From Deltaproteobacteria bacterium (lineage in GTDB: Bacteria > UBA10199 > JACPAL01 > JAHFST01), in NCBI GenBank assembly GCA_023265625.1, contig JAHFST010000008.1, forward strand, positions 62,001 to 126,000: a stretch of DNA of 64,000 bases. Direction: 5' to 3'. The position numbers were made by a program, and so were the translations under genes. The notes under the pieces were generated by a model. The model was not told the DNA's origin and made no database searches. It saw only the letters and a list, made by a program, of their open reading frames with translations. This document shows positions 1 to 9,539 of the stretch, in pieces (the first letter of the stretch is position 1; every line of letters starts with the position of its first letter).

Positions 1-239
1 ATTATCAACGGGTGGCGAATGTGTCTGACATCCTCCATGAAGGCGATGAGATTGACGTGAAGGTGATTCGTATCGAACCCAATGGCAAGATTGCCCTGTC
101 ACGTCGGCAGACGATGCCAGCCCCCGAAGGCTGGACTCCTCCGACGGAATCGGATCGTCCCCGCAGCGGATTTGGCGGTGGTGGTGGTCGAGACCGTGAT
201 CGCGGCAGAGATCGTGGTCGCGAGCCCCGTAGGCGTTAG
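1..239 (+). CDS. pnp: Polyribonucleotide nucleotidyltransferase, C-terminal end (5' truncated by window)
   Basis: The frame is open from the window edge, with codons beginning at base 3. It encodes the end of an S1 RNA-binding domain (VSDILHEGDEIDVKVI, then GKIALSRR), which is the usual C-terminus of PNPase, the phosphorolytic 3'-5' exonuclease of the RNA degradosome. The last 40 or so residues form a disordered Gly/Arg/Asp-rich tail (FGGGGGRDRDRGRDRGR), a kind of RNA-binding tail seen on some PNPases. The stop codon (237-239) overlaps the stop of convergent coaE. S1 domains also occur in other proteins, so the name rests on the S1 sequence plus this tail. Confidence 0.8.
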   Translation, partial: YQRVANVSDILHEGDEIDVKVIRIEPNGKIALSRRQTMPAPEGWTPPTESDRPRSGFGGGGGRDRDRGRDRGREPRRR

Positions 240-961
240 ACTAGTTTGTTCAGAATTTCCGTCAGCTGTTGCTCGGTAGCCGCTTGGCTCCCTGAGTTAT
301 CCAGCACAAAATCCGCTCGCTTGAGTTTTTCCTCCGTGGGCATCTGGGCTAAGATGCGTTGCCAGGCCTCCACGTCGGAGAGCTGATCGCGCTCCTTGAG
401 ACGCTGCAATTGAATCTCCGGGGCACAGGTGATCAGCAGGGTCTTGTCCACCATCTGGTGCAGGTCAGATTCAAAGAGGAGGGCGGCATCAATGACAACG
501 AGCCGCTTTTTCTTTTTTTCATAGCCTTGCACTTCTTTGCCGATTTCTTCCAGCACCAGGGGATGGGTGATCCCTTCTAAGATCTGCCTCTTTTCCGGGT
601 TGGAGAAGACTATTTTCCCCAAGGTGGGACGATGGATCGTCTTATCGGCACTTAAAATTTCCACGCCAAAGACATCGAGGATCTGATGATAGGCCGGTTG
701 TTTGGGGACGATGATCTGGTGGGCGATCTGATCGGCATCAATGACCGGGATCTTCTTTTGCCGCAGCAGGGAACTGACAAAACTCTTTCCGCTGGCAATC
801 CCACCGGTCAATCCCAGCAGTTGGGTAGTGGGGTTTCCCAAACGTCGGTGGAGGAGGGCGATGGCTGGATTCTCCTTCTCCTGCGTCTTCATGGTCTTCC
901 AGACAGTTTTAATGAAATCGACTTCGGTAAAAGGCTTCTTTTTTCTTGTCTTGATTTTCAT
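236..961 (-). CDS. coaE: Dephospho-CoA kinase
   Basis: CoaE phosphorylates the 3'-hydroxyl of dephospho-CoA, the last step of coenzyme A synthesis. The P-loop GLTGGIASGKS (residues about 50-60) is followed by VIDADQIAHQ and GITHPLV, all typical of CoaE. The core length is normal, but about 46 charged residues precede the P-loop, whereas CoaE usually begins only 3-6 residues before it. The long start (961) is favoured because it overlaps the stop of the upstream nucleotidyltransferase gene as ATGA, suggesting translational coupling. An internal Met24 is an alternative. The gene is last in a three-gene minus-strand operon and converges on pnp. Confidence 0.93.
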   Translation of the reverse strand: MKIKTRKKKPFTEVDFIKTVWKTMKTQEKENPAIALLHRRLGNPTTQLLGLTGGIASGKSFVSSLLRQKKIPVIDADQIAHQIIVPKQPAYHQILDVFGVEILSADKTIHRPTLGKIVFSNPEKRQILEGITHPLVLEEIGKEVQGYEKKKKRLVVIDAALLFESDLHQMVDKTLLITCAPEIQLQRLKERDQLSDVEAWQRILAQMPTEEKLKRADFVLDNSGSQAATEQQLTEILNKLV

Positions 962-2358
962 GGAATGTCTTGGGGGGTTGATAATTTGGTACGAGCAATC
1001 TCTAACAAAATTTCCGGGGTGTTCTTTTCAGGCTCATCCAATACGACTTCCACTAATTCTTTCAGCATCAGGCCCATTTGCGGACCTTCCCGTAATCCGA
1101 TGCTCATGAGGTCCGTTCCCCGAATCGCCAGGTCTTTCACCGAGAAAGGCGACTTGTTGTTGATTTCATGTTCGATTTTTTCCCGCAGCCTAAGCACCCC
1201 GCGAATACCTTCGGGATAACGGCCTCCCCGGTTGTCCGCCAATCTTAGATCGACCAATTTTAAGATGAGATCCGGGCCGATTTTATTGATGAAGCGGCGA
1301 ATCGCACGATCTGAAAAAAAAGATTTGGCCTGAAACATGTGCTCTTCGACCAGTTTTTCCACGCGATCAGAATCAATCCCCAAAGTTGTCATTTTTAAGG
1401 CCTGGATGCGTTTCCGCACCATTCGTTTGGAAAGGATCTGGTGGCCATAAAAGGTCAGCCGGTTTTTTTCCGGATCAAAGCGCTTGGTTTTTGGTTTGCC
1501 CACATCGTGATAAAGTGCGGCCAGCATGAGTTCCATGTCTCCCGCATTGGGAATCGCATTATCCTTGCGGGAGGCGTCCAACACGCGCATGGTGTGCATA
1601 AAGACATCATCGTTGCGGAACTTATTGCCCTGCTCAACCCCGACCGTGGCCTGCAGCTCCGGAAAGACGTAGCCCAGCAATCCGGCTTTTTCCATCAGGA
1701 TGAAGCCCTGGGAGGGTTGTTCCGCCGAAAGGAGTTTTTTAATCTCTTCGGTAATGCGTTCGGAAGAGACCGTTTTGATTTTTTCGGCATGTTCTTTCAT
1801 GGAGGCAAAGGTGTCCGGTTCGATCTCCAAGTGAAACCGCGCCGCGAATTGAATACCGCGAAGCATTCGTAATGGATCCTCTAAAAAGGCCTGTTGTGAG
1901 ACCATGCGTAGCTTTTTATCTCGGAGGTCGGTTTGGCCGCCAAAGGGGTCGATCATCCTGCCGGTTGAGAGTTCCTGGGCCATGGCATTGACGGTGAAAT
2001 CGCGTCGGGAGAGGTCGATTTCGACGGGGAGCAGCGGGTCAAAATGCACATCGAAGTCTCGATGCCCCTCACCGGTGGAGACCTCTTTGCGGGGCAGGGC
2101 GATGTCAATTTCTCCGCCTTCTTTGGGATGAAATTTAATGACCCCAAAGCTTTTTCCGACCAAGAAGATTTCTCCCAAGGGGCGTAGCAAGGTCGTAAGG
2201 TCCTTGATCGCCAAGTGGGTCACCAACAGATCCAGATCTTTTTTGGGAATACCGAGTAAACGATCGCGCACACTGCCGCCCACTTCATAGACATGGCCGC
2301 CGGCCTTCTCAATGACCTCGAGAAAGCGGGGGGCTATTTTACTGGCTGGGGATGACAT
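958..2358 (-). CDS. CCA-adding enzyme / poly(A) polymerase family nucleotidyltransferase with HD domain
   Basis: This 466-residue protein has the class II nucleotidyltransferase signature VGGSVRDRLLG (26-36), with metal-binding DLD at 41-43. RRDFTVNAMA, a DPFGG motif and EDPLRMLRGIQFAARF follow, as in tRNA CCA-adding enzymes. A C-terminal HD phosphohydrolase motif (ALYHDVGKPK) follows the RNA-binding helices. It most likely adds or repairs the 3' CCA of tRNAs. All four tRNA genes in this window lack an encoded CCA, so such an enzyme is required. I cannot tell a full CCA enzyme from an A-adding or CC-adding one by eye. It overlaps both operon neighbours by a few bases. Confidence 0.85.
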   Translation of the reverse strand: MSSPASKIAPRFLEVIEKAGGHVYEVGGSVRDRLLGIPKKDLDLLVTHLAIKDLTTLLRPLGEIFLVGKSFGVIKFHPKEGGEIDIALPRKEVSTGEGHRDFDVHFDPLLPVEIDLSRRDFTVNAMAQELSTGRMIDPFGGQTDLRDKKLRMVSQQAFLEDPLRMLRGIQFAARFHLEIEPDTFASMKEHAEKIKTVSSERITEEIKKLLSAEQPSQGFILMEKAGLLGYVFPELQATVGVEQGNKFRNDDVFMHTMRVLDASRKDNAIPNAGDMELMLAALYHDVGKPKTKRFDPEKNRLTFYGHQILSKRMVRKRIQALKMTTLGIDSDRVEKLVEEHMFQAKSFFSDRAIRRFINKIGPDLILKLVDLRLADNRGGRYPEGIRGVLRLREKIEHEINNKSPFSVKDLAIRGTDLMSIGLREGPQMGLMLKELVEVVLDEPEKNTPEILLEIARTKLSTPQDIP

Positions 2359-3049
2359 CGATCTTAAGCTTTTCTCGAAATGAATCGGCCCAGAGGTTTA
2401 ACAAGGAGCTTGTTGTGGCCGACTTGACGTCTCCCGACTGAGGCCCGGATTTTTGGGTCTTATGCGATTGCAGATCCGCGTCGAGCCAGGCTTGCCAAGG
2501 GGCAAACAGCGAGTTTCCCAGGAGATTGAGCTGATCATTCAACATGTCTTTGCGCAAGGCCGCCTCAAAATCTTCCCCGTATTTTCGCTCATAAAAAGGC
2601 AAAAAACGGTTTTGATAATCGCTTACGTTGAAATGCCCGTCCTCGGCGAGATTTGGGTTATGAGCGATTTCGTCGGCTAAGGCCTGATCGGATACCTGCA
2701 AACCAAGCTTTTTGGCAAAGTGTTCATTCGATTCCTTCATGATGAGCTGATCGAGGATATTTTTCTTCAATAAATTTTTAAATGATTCAGGGATGCTTTT
2801 GTCTGCATCACTGCCCTGAACTTGTTTTTCAAATTGTTGGATACTGCCCTGATAAAGCACTTCGTATTTTTGGCGCGAGATCGGATATCCATCCACCATG
2901 GCAATCTGACTCTGGCCCAGGCTGTTGTAACGACTGTAACGATTGGTGAAGGTGGTATAACCGAAAAAAACGATGAAACTGAGGATGATGACGCTGAAAA
3001 TAATCTTGATGATCCACGAAGAGGCCTGTCGTCTCATGATGTCTAGCAT
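2339..3049 (-). CDS. SurA N-terminal domain-like membrane-anchored protein (PpiD-like, no PPIase domain)
   Basis: The 236-residue protein has one N-terminal membrane segment (residues about 12-32, WIIKIIFSVIILSFIVFFGY) directly after a basic start. The next part resembles the chaperone domain of SurA/PpiD: IAMVDGYPISRQKYEVLYQ, then KNILDQLIMKESNEHFAKKLGLQVSD. The chain stops before any parvulin peptidyl-prolyl isomerase domain could fit. It is probably a periplasmic chaperone tethered to the inner membrane. It is the first gene of the minus-strand group with cca-like and coaE. No Shine-Dalgarno sequence precedes the ATG. A promoter-like pair lies 6 nt upstream, so the mRNA may be leaderless. 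Confidence 0.7.
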   Translation of the reverse strand: MLDIMRRQASSWIIKIIFSVIILSFIVFFGYTTFTNRYSRYNSLGQSQIAMVDGYPISRQKYEVLYQGSIQQFEKQVQGSDADKSIPESFKNLLKKNILDQLIMKESNEHFAKKLGLQVSDQALADEIAHNPNLAEDGHFNVSDYQNRFLPFYERKYGEDFEAALRKDMLNDQLNLLGNSLFAPWQAWLDADLQSHKTQKSGPQSGDVKSATTSSLLNLWADSFREKLKIDVIPSQ

Positions 3050-3055
3050 GGCGCG

Positions 3056-3084
3056 AAGGTAGGTAAAAAGTGCTGCAAAATCAA
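3056..3084 (-). promoter_or_regulatory. Putative promoter of the SurA-like gene, 6 nt from the start codon
   Basis: On the minus strand TTGATT (3084-3079) and TACCTT (3061-3056) are separated by 17 nt. The ATG at 3049 follows the -10-like box after 6 nt and no Shine-Dalgarno sequence is visible. This is the same geometry as upstream of phd, surE and mutS in this window. Confidence 0.45.
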
Positions 3085-3096
3085 CAAATTTCTTGA

Positions 3097-4170
<1,074 letters not shown>

Positions 4171-4171
4171 T

Positions 4172-5014
4172 GTGCTTGCCATCCTAAAAAAAGTCCTACT
4201 GCCGCTGCTCCTAGTAAGCCTAGCCTTCATGCTTTATGTCCGTCATGCGGGACACGATGACGATCAAACAGGCGTTTTGGCCTGGCAGGATCGAGTGGTG
4301 ATGTGGATGGTGGCGCCCTTTGGCCGTCTGACGGACTTTGCCCATGTTCGGCTCAGTCATATTTCAGATTATGTCACAACCCTTTCCAAGACAGTGGCGG
4401 AGAATGACTCGCTGCGTACCGAGCTCGATCAGTTGCGCCTGAAAAATATGGAGTTGGGGCAAGTGAATCAGGAGGTGGAAAGACTTCGTTCCCTGTTTCA
4501 GTTTCAAGCAACCTTTCCTAAAAAATTAGTGGCCGCGCGCGTCATCTCTTTGCCTCCTTTATCTGAGTTTAGAATCGTGATGATTGATAAAGGGAGCGAA
4601 GCAGGGGTGCGAAGGCGCGCCGCGGTGCTGGTCCCGCAGGGCTTGGTGGGGCAGGTGATTCGAGTGGCCGCCCATACCGCTGAAATCTTGCTGATCACGG
4701 ACCCGACGAGTGCGGTGGATGCCCGCACCGTGCGTTCTGAGGCACGGGGCATTGTGGTGGGCAAATCGGTCTCCATTGGCTTGAAGCGAGATCTTTATAT
4801 TGGCTCGGTGGAATACCTCAATCGACTCAGTGATGTGGTGACTGGGGATCAAGTTATCTCGACAGGTTTGGATGGCGTTTTCCCGGCGGGAATTCCGATC
4901 GGGACGATTCAGCAGGTGAGCAAGGGAGAATATGGGCTATTCCAGGACGCTGATTTAATGCCTGTTGTCTCCTTGGAAAAATTACGTGAAGTCTTGGTGG
5001 TGTCGTCCCCATGA
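4172..5014 (+). CDS. mreC: Rod shape-determining protein MreC
   Basis: MreC is a bitopic inner-membrane protein that links MreB to periplasmic elongation enzymes. The 280-residue product has an N-terminal hydrophobic segment (about 8-22). A coiled coil follows at about 65-110 (TVAENDSLRTELDQLRLKN). The beta-rich MreC domain comes next, with characteristic stretches FRIVMIDKGSEAGVRRRAAVL and GLVGQVI. The start is GTG, 1 nt after the mreB stop, which suggests coupled translation. The 3' end overlaps mreD as ATGA. Confidence 0.93.
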   Translation: MLAILKKVLLPLLLVSLAFMLYVRHAGHDDDQTGVLAWQDRVVMWMVAPFGRLTDFAHVRLSHISDYVTTLSKTVAENDSLRTELDQLRLKNMELGQVNQEVERLRSLFQFQATFPKKLVAARVISLPPLSEFRIVMIDKGSEAGVRRRAAVLVPQGLVGQVIRVAAHTAEILLITDPTSAVDARTVRSEARGIVVGKSVSIGLKRDLYIGSVEYLNRLSDVVTGDQVISTGLDGVFPAGIPIGTIQQVSKGEYGLFQDADLMPVVSLEKLREVLVVSSP

Positions 5015-5487
5015 GGCGGCCCTTATTCATTGCGGGGTATGTTTTTTTTGCCCTGCTCGTCAGCACGCTCTCACCGTACCTGCCGTTGCGCCCCTATCGG
5101 TTTGAACTTATCGCCCTGTTGGTATTTTATTTGGGGTTTTCCATGCCAGTATCTTGGGGAGGTCCCTTGGTATTTTGGCTTGGGCTTATCCAAGAATCCA
5201 TCGGCACTTCGTTGCACGGTCTGCTCGCGACCAGTTATTTGGCGAGTTATCTGTTGCTTCGATTGGCCAAAAAAAACCTTTTTTTAGAGGGATTTATTTT
5301 TAAAGTTCTTTGGGTTTTTATTTTTACCTTTGGCCAAAAGGCGGTGGAACATTTTCTCTTATTGCACGCAGGCTTTGGGACGCCGGGTATTTGGATCGTG
5401 TTGATTCAGGGCGCGCTCCAGTCTGGACTGGCCCTGTTACTTTTTCCGCTCTTTGATATTTGTCTGAGGGAGCCAGAGGATGCTTGA
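5011..5487 (+). CDS. mreD: Rod shape-determining protein MreD
   Basis: MreD is a small polytopic inner-membrane partner of MreC in the elongasome. The 158-residue product is almost wholly hydrophobic with about five membrane segments. It contains the loosely conserved MreD pattern LRPYRFELIALLVFYLGF and a glycine near GGPLVFWLGLIQES. Sequence conservation in this family is low, so the call rests on size, topology and its place between mreC and mrdA. It overlaps both neighbours (ATGA with mreC, 8 bp with mrdA). Confidence 0.9.
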   Translation: MRRPLFIAGYVFFALLVSTLSPYLPLRPYRFELIALLVFYLGFSMPVSWGGPLVFWLGLIQESIGTSLHGLLATSYLASYLLLRLAKKNLFLEGFIFKVLWVFIFTFGQKAVEHFLLLHAGFGTPGIWIVLIQGALQSGLALLLFPLFDICLREPEDA

Positions 5488-7342
5488 TTTTTCCCAGGAA
5501 GGTGTTGAGGGATTTCGCAACCGTTTTTTTATCGCGGCTGTGATACTGGGGCTGTTTTTCTTGTTGGTGATCATGCGGCTTTTTTCCCTGCAAATCATCA
5601 GCGGGAAGGAATTTTGGCTTTTTTCGAGCGAGCATACGGTGAAGGAGATTCGTTACCCGGCACCGCGCGGGGTGATTTTTGATCGGAACCATCTTCCCTT
5701 GGTCCAAAGTAGGCCCTCATTTGAGCTGGTCATGATCCGGCAACATGTGAAGGATTTTGAACGAGTGAAAAAAACCCTGCATGATCTGCTCGGGGTCAGT
5801 CCTGCCTTGATGGATAGTAAGTGGCAGGAGGTCAAGCAACAGGCGGCTTTTTATCCGATTACCTTGGTATCCGACCTTGCGCTGGAACAAGTGGCCAGGA
5901 TTCGTACCGCCCAGTCGATTCAGATCGAAAACAGCGATGATCCTGATCTGAGAGGCATCGATGTCATCCCCACCCCGTTGCGTGATTATCCGCTCGTGGT
6001 GGCCAATTTTTTGGGTTACTTGAAGGAGATCTCGCAAAAAGAGTTGGAAGATTATCAAACCACACAGCCAGGCCGATACGACATGGGTGATCTGGTCGGG
6101 GCGGCAGGATTAGAGCACCGCTGGGAAGGATATTTAAAGGGGGAAGATGGCACGCATCAAAGGGTTGTCGACGCGGTCGGTCGTGAGATCCTGACGAGCG
6201 AGATGGCGGCCTATGTGCAAGATCGTGAACCGCGTCCCGGGGCTAATCTTATCTTGTCGATTGATAGCCGGCTTCAGTCGGTGGCCGAACAAGGCTTCGG
6301 TGATAAAAAGGGTGCCTTGGTGGCCATCGATGTGAAAACGGGCGGGATATTGGCGATGGTAAGTCGGCCCACCTACAACCCGCGTGCCTTGGAGGGAATG
6401 AATGGGGCGCAATGGCAACAGTTGATCAATAATCCTGACAAGCTTTTTTTAAACCGAACCATTCAAGGGGCTTATCCTCCTGGCTCAACATACAAAATTA
6501 TTACGGCCATCGCTGGTTTGGAAGAGCATGTTATGACTCCGGAAGAAAAGATTACCTGCCCCGGCGGACTCAATTTTGGAGGGCGTTTTTTTCACTGTTG
6601 GAATTCAAGGGGACACGGGGCCGTGAGTCTGGTGACGGCGATTGCCCAGTCCTGTGATACCTATTTTTATACGATTGGGATTAGGTTGGGCGTGGATCGT
6701 TTGGCCAAATACGCCAATATCTTGGGGCTGGGAAAACCCACTGGAGTGGATCTCGATGGGGAAAGGGGAGGGATGATACCCACCTCCGAGTGGAAACAGC
6801 GGGTCTTTAAGACTCCCTGGCAGCCGGGAGAAAATCTTTCGATTGCGATCGGTCAGGGGTATGACACGGTGACTCCGATTGGGAATGCCCTGGTGATAGC
6901 CCAGGTGGCCTCGGGAAAAATCTTGAAACCCCATTTGGTGGATCGCATTGAAGATATCAATGGTCACCCATTATTTGAAAATGAGCAAGGCGCTACGGAG
7001 GATTTGCCTATTTCTCCGGAAACCTTGAAATGGGTTCGAGAGGGGCTACGGCAGGTGGTGGCGGCCCCGGGAGGGACGGCCCATCGGCATTTTACCACTG
7101 AGTTTTCGATGGCTGGTAAAACAGGGACGGCTCAAGTGGTGAGTGCTGAGGGTAAGTCTCAGGGGATTCACGATGCGGGCGACCATGCCTTATTTGTTGT
7201 GTATTCATCCGTCGAGGATCCGCAGATTGCCATCTCAGTGGTGGTAGAACACGGTGGCCATGGAGGGGTTGTTGCGGCCCCGATTGCCAAGGCCGTAATT
7301 GCTAAATATATGGAGTTACAAAAAACCAAAAATGCCGAGTGA
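5480..7342 (+). CDS. mrdA: Penicillin-binding protein 2 (elongation-specific transpeptidase)
   Basis: This class B PBP crosslinks lateral-wall peptidoglycan together with RodA. An N-terminal membrane anchor (about 15-37) is followed by the PBP dimerisation/pedestal region (APRGVIFDRN, VGAAGLEHRWEGYLKG). The transpeptidase domain then has the three catalytic motifs: Ser336 in GSTYK, Ser391-Cys-Asp393 in AQSCDTYFY, and Lys547-Thr-Gly in AGKTGTAQ. SCD rather than SxN is usual in PBP2. The 620-residue length is normal. It overlaps mreD and lies 3 nt before rodA, so it is part of one elongasome transcript. Confidence 0.96.
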   Translation: MLDFSQEGVEGFRNRFFIAAVILGLFFLLVIMRLFSLQIISGKEFWLFSSEHTVKEIRYPAPRGVIFDRNHLPLVQSRPSFELVMIRQHVKDFERVKKTLHDLLGVSPALMDSKWQEVKQQAAFYPITLVSDLALEQVARIRTAQSIQIENSDDPDLRGIDVIPTPLRDYPLVVANFLGYLKEISQKELEDYQTTQPGRYDMGDLVGAAGLEHRWEGYLKGEDGTHQRVVDAVGREILTSEMAAYVQDREPRPGANLILSIDSRLQSVAEQGFGDKKGALVAIDVKTGGILAMVSRPTYNPRALEGMNGAQWQQLINNPDKLFLNRTIQGAYPPGSTYKIITAIAGLEEHVMTPEEKITCPGGLNFGGRFFHCWNSRGHGAVSLVTAIAQSCDTYFYTIGIRLGVDRLAKYANILGLGKPTGVDLDGERGGMIPTSEWKQRVFKTPWQPGENLSIAIGQGYDTVTPIGNALVIAQVASGKILKPHLVDRIEDINGHPLFENEQGATEDLPISPETLKWVREGLRQVVAAPGGTAHRHFTTEFSMAGKTGTAQVVSAEGKSQGIHDAGDHALFVVYSSVEDPQIAISVVVEHGGHGGVVAAPIAKAVIAKYMELQKTKNAE

Positions 7343-7345
7343 ACG

Positions 7346-8458
7346 ATGATTCCAAACGTAGACAAACGTCTTCAATCTCATTTTCCGTGGGCTTTTTTTT
7401 GGGTGGCCTTGAGTTTGCTCGTCATTGGACTGATCAATCTTCACAGTGCCACTTATAATCTGGTTCAGGGTGGCATTTCACCCTTACTGATATCCCAAGT
7501 GATTTGGATCTTGTTTGGGGTCGTTTTGGCGACGGCCTTGTTGGTGATTGATTATCGCTTGTTTACCCAGTTTTCTTATCCGCTCTACATTTTTTCCGTT
7601 ATTCTGCTCCTGATGGTTTTGTTGTTTGGCAAATCCATTGCCGGTAATCGCAATTGGTTGGCGCTTGGACCTTTTACGATCCAACCTTCGGAGTTTGCCA
7701 AAATTACCTTTGTCTTGGTCATGGCCAGACATTTGTCGCATCACCCGGCCCCGGGAGGTTATTCTTTTAAGGAATTATTGGTCCCCCTGGGCTTATTGCT
7801 CCCCCCCTTGGGTCTTATCCTGTTGGGAAAAGATATGGGGTCAAGCCTGTTTTTCATTTTACTTTTTACGTCGATGGTCTTGTTTGCCGGGATTAAGCGT
7901 AAGACTCTTCTCATTATTCTTGTGATGGGCCTTTTGGGGGGAGGGATTGGGTATCGCTTTGTCTTATCGGATCATCAGAAACTGCGAATCACCACTTTTT
8001 TGCATCCGGAGGAAGACCCCAAGGGGAGCGGATACCATTTGCTGCACTCCAAGATTGCCGTTGGATCGGGACGGTTTTTTGGGAAGGGATATTTAAGGGG
8101 GATGCACAATAAGCTTAAATATTTGCCGGAACGTCATACGGATTTTATTTTTCCAGTGCTTGCGGAGGAATGGGGATTTCTGGGTTGTGTGGTGGTGATA
8201 TCACTCTATCTGGCGTTTCTCTCCTTGGCGTTACAGATCGCCGCTAAGGCTCGCGATCGTTTTGGTGTCTTGCTTTGCTTTGGGATGGCAGCCCTGTTTT
8301 TTTGCCAAATAGTCATCAACCTGGGTGGTGTGTTAGGCCTGATTCCCCTGACGGGGGTGACACTCCCGTTCCTTTCCTACGGAGGATCTTCCATGGTTTC
8401 TATTTTGATTGGGGCGAGCTTTATTTTTAATGTCGGGATGAGACGGTTTATTTTTTAG
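7346..8458 (+). CDS. rodA: Peptidoglycan glycosyltransferase RodA (SEDS family)
   Basis: RodA polymerises lipid II into glycan strands during rod elongation. The 370-residue protein is polytopic (about ten membrane segments). It carries SEDS landmarks: LGPFTIQPSEFAKI, LPERHTDFIFPVLAEEWGFLG, and GVTLPFLSYGGSS near the C-terminus. It follows its partner transpeptidase mrdA by 3 nt. The last 11 bp overlap the convergent PIN toxin gene, so transcripts from the two promoters would collide here. Confidence 0.96.
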   Translation: MIPNVDKRLQSHFPWAFFWVALSLLVIGLINLHSATYNLVQGGISPLLISQVIWILFGVVLATALLVIDYRLFTQFSYPLYIFSVILLLMVLLFGKSIAGNRNWLALGPFTIQPSEFAKITFVLVMARHLSHHPAPGGYSFKELLVPLGLLLPPLGLILLGKDMGSSLFFILLFTSMVLFAGIKRKTLLIILVMGLLGGGIGYRFVLSDHQKLRITTFLHPEEDPKGSGYHLLHSKIAVGSGRFFGKGYLRGMHNKLKYLPERHTDFIFPVLAEEWGFLGCVVVISLYLAFLSLALQIAAKARDRFGVLLCFGMAALFFCQIVINLGGVLGLIPLTGVTLPFLSYGGSSMVSILIGASFIFNVGMRRFIF

Positions 8459-8843
8459 CCCAGATTATTTCTACATCATAACTCTTGAGCTGTTCATCCG
8501 CCGTCATGATCGGCAGCTTTTCCAGTTGCGCCTGGGCGATGAGGAGGCGGTCGAACGGGTCACGATGGTGATGGGGGAGTTCTCCTGCTTGCAGGGCATG
8601 ACTGTGGTGGATGGGAAGAGAGGACATCGCTTGCGATGCGAGACGATTCGGGATGTATTCTTTAGGGGGTAGCGGAAGTTGCAGTTTGCCAGAGCCATAC
8701 TTAATGGCGATCTCCCAAGAGCTTGCGACCGAAAAAAAGACGATGTTCGCATGCTTTAGAATCAGACCTTGACTCGACTTATTTAGTTTTTCCGGATTTA
8801 GAAAACACCACAACCAACAGTGAGTATCGATGATAAATTTCAT
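8448..8843 (-). CDS. PIN-domain toxin (VapC-type ribonuclease)
   Basis: The 131-residue protein has a PIN-domain layout: an acidic residue in the N-terminal strand (IIDTHCW, Asp6), a central Glu in SSWEIAIKYGSGKL, and the C-terminal acidic motif DPFDRLLIAQA. PIN toxins of this kind are Mg-dependent RNases that cleave tRNA or rRNA. Its start overlaps the stop of the upstream Phd-type antitoxin gene by 4 bp (ATGA), the usual antitoxin-first order. The 3' end overlaps rodA. The target cannot be told from sequence. Confidence 0.88.
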   Translation of the reverse strand: MKFIIDTHCWLWCFLNPEKLNKSSQGLILKHANIVFFSVASSWEIAIKYGSGKLQLPLPPKEYIPNRLASQAMSSLPIHHSHALQAGELPHHHRDPFDRLLIAQAQLEKLPIMTADEQLKSYDVEIIWAKK

Positions 8844-9073
8844 GATTCAAAATCACGCAGGATATCCTCGGGCAAGGGGGCATCGAAGTCATCCGGCACA
8901 AAGCCCTTGCCACGATCCATTCCCAGCATGCGTTTTCGGTTAGTCTTTTCCATCGGGAGTAGGCGTGCAACCGGGGTCCCCGATTTGGCAATGATCACCT
9001 CTTCTCCCCCCGCCACCCGCTCCAACAGGCGGGAAAGGTGGGTCTTGGCCTCATGGATTCCAACGGTAAGCAT
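8840..9073 (-). CDS. Phd/YefM-type antitoxin
   Basis: This is a 77-residue antitoxin. Its N-terminus MLTVGIHEAKTHLSRLLERV and the following GEEVIIAKSGTPVARLLPM are the Phd/YefM DNA-binding fold. The charged C-terminal part (DDFDAPLPEDILRDFES) is probably the toxin-neutralising tail. It should repress its own operon and block the PIN toxin encoded directly downstream. The ATG at 9073 is nearly forced by the family's N-terminus, yet no Shine-Dalgarno sequence precedes it. A good promoter with an inverted repeat ends 6 nt upstream. Confidence 0.88.
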   Translation of the reverse strand: MLTVGIHEAKTHLSRLLERVAGGEEVIIAKSGTPVARLLPMEKTNRKRMLGMDRGKGFVPDDFDAPLPEDILRDFES

Positions 9074-9079
9074 TGTCTG

Positions 9080-9108
9080 ATGATAAACTAAGCTAAGGAC
9101 TTAGTCAA
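9080..9108 (-). promoter_or_regulatory. Promoter and inverted-repeat operator of the Phd/PIN module
   Basis: On the minus strand TTGACT (9108-9103), a 17-nt spacer and TATCAT (9085-9080) form a near-consensus sigma-70 promoter. A perfect inverted repeat, ACTAAG (9087-9092) with CTTAGT (9100-9105), lies across the spacer and -35 box. It is a likely operator for autorepression by the antitoxin. The predicted transcription start falls at or next to the ATG at 9073, which implies a leaderless mRNA. Confidence 0.65.
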
Positions 9109-9119
9109 GATGCGGTTTT

Positions 9120-9449
9120 TTAGATGGCCTTTTTGACGAGCATTTCAATCTGATCTTTCGGAACCGAGCCCACCAACTGGCCCACTGCCTGGCCGTCTTT
9201 GAAGAGGATCAGGGTGGGGATGCCGCGTACGCCGAATTGGCCGGGGGTGCCTGGGTTTTGGTCGACGTCCATTTTGTAGACGGATAGTTTGCCGGCGTAT
9301 TGATCGGCGATCTGATCGATCACCGGTGCCAGGGCGCGGCAGGGGGCGCACCAGGTGGCCCAGAAGTCAATTAAGACTGGTTGTTTATTTTTGAGAACTT
9401 CCTGCTCAAAATTTTGATCGCTGGCCTGCTTGATAAGGGGTGAAGCCAT
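9120..9449 (-). CDS. trxA: Thioredoxin
   Basis: This 109-residue cytoplasmic disulfide reductase has the active site WCAPC at 33-37 (Cys34, Cys37), preceded by VLIDFWAT. A cis-proline region, GIPTLILFKDG, follows at about 73-83. Length and spacing match TrxA. A clear Shine-Dalgarno AGGAG lies 7 nt before the ATG on the minus strand. It stands alone, upstream of the Phd/PIN module on the same strand. Confidence 0.97.
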   Translation of the reverse strand: MASPLIKQASDQNFEQEVLKNKQPVLIDFWATWCAPCRALAPVIDQIADQYAGKLSVYKMDVDQNPGTPGQFGVRGIPTLILFKDGQAVGQLVGSVPKDQIEMLVKKAI

Positions 9450-9539
9450 GTGTTTTCTCCTGTGGTTGACTCAGTGTCGAATCTAGGGTTAGGGTCGGGT
9501 TAAAATCAAGCAGTTTCTTAAGGAGCGTGTTTTCTGAGG

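Noticed and set aside
9402-9418. TCAAAATTTTGA in trxA, resembling the core of the 28-bp palindrome
   Set aside because: It lacks the GTAGGGG/CCCCTAC ends and encodes ordinary thioredoxin residues (DQNFEQE); a coincidence of AT-rich codons.
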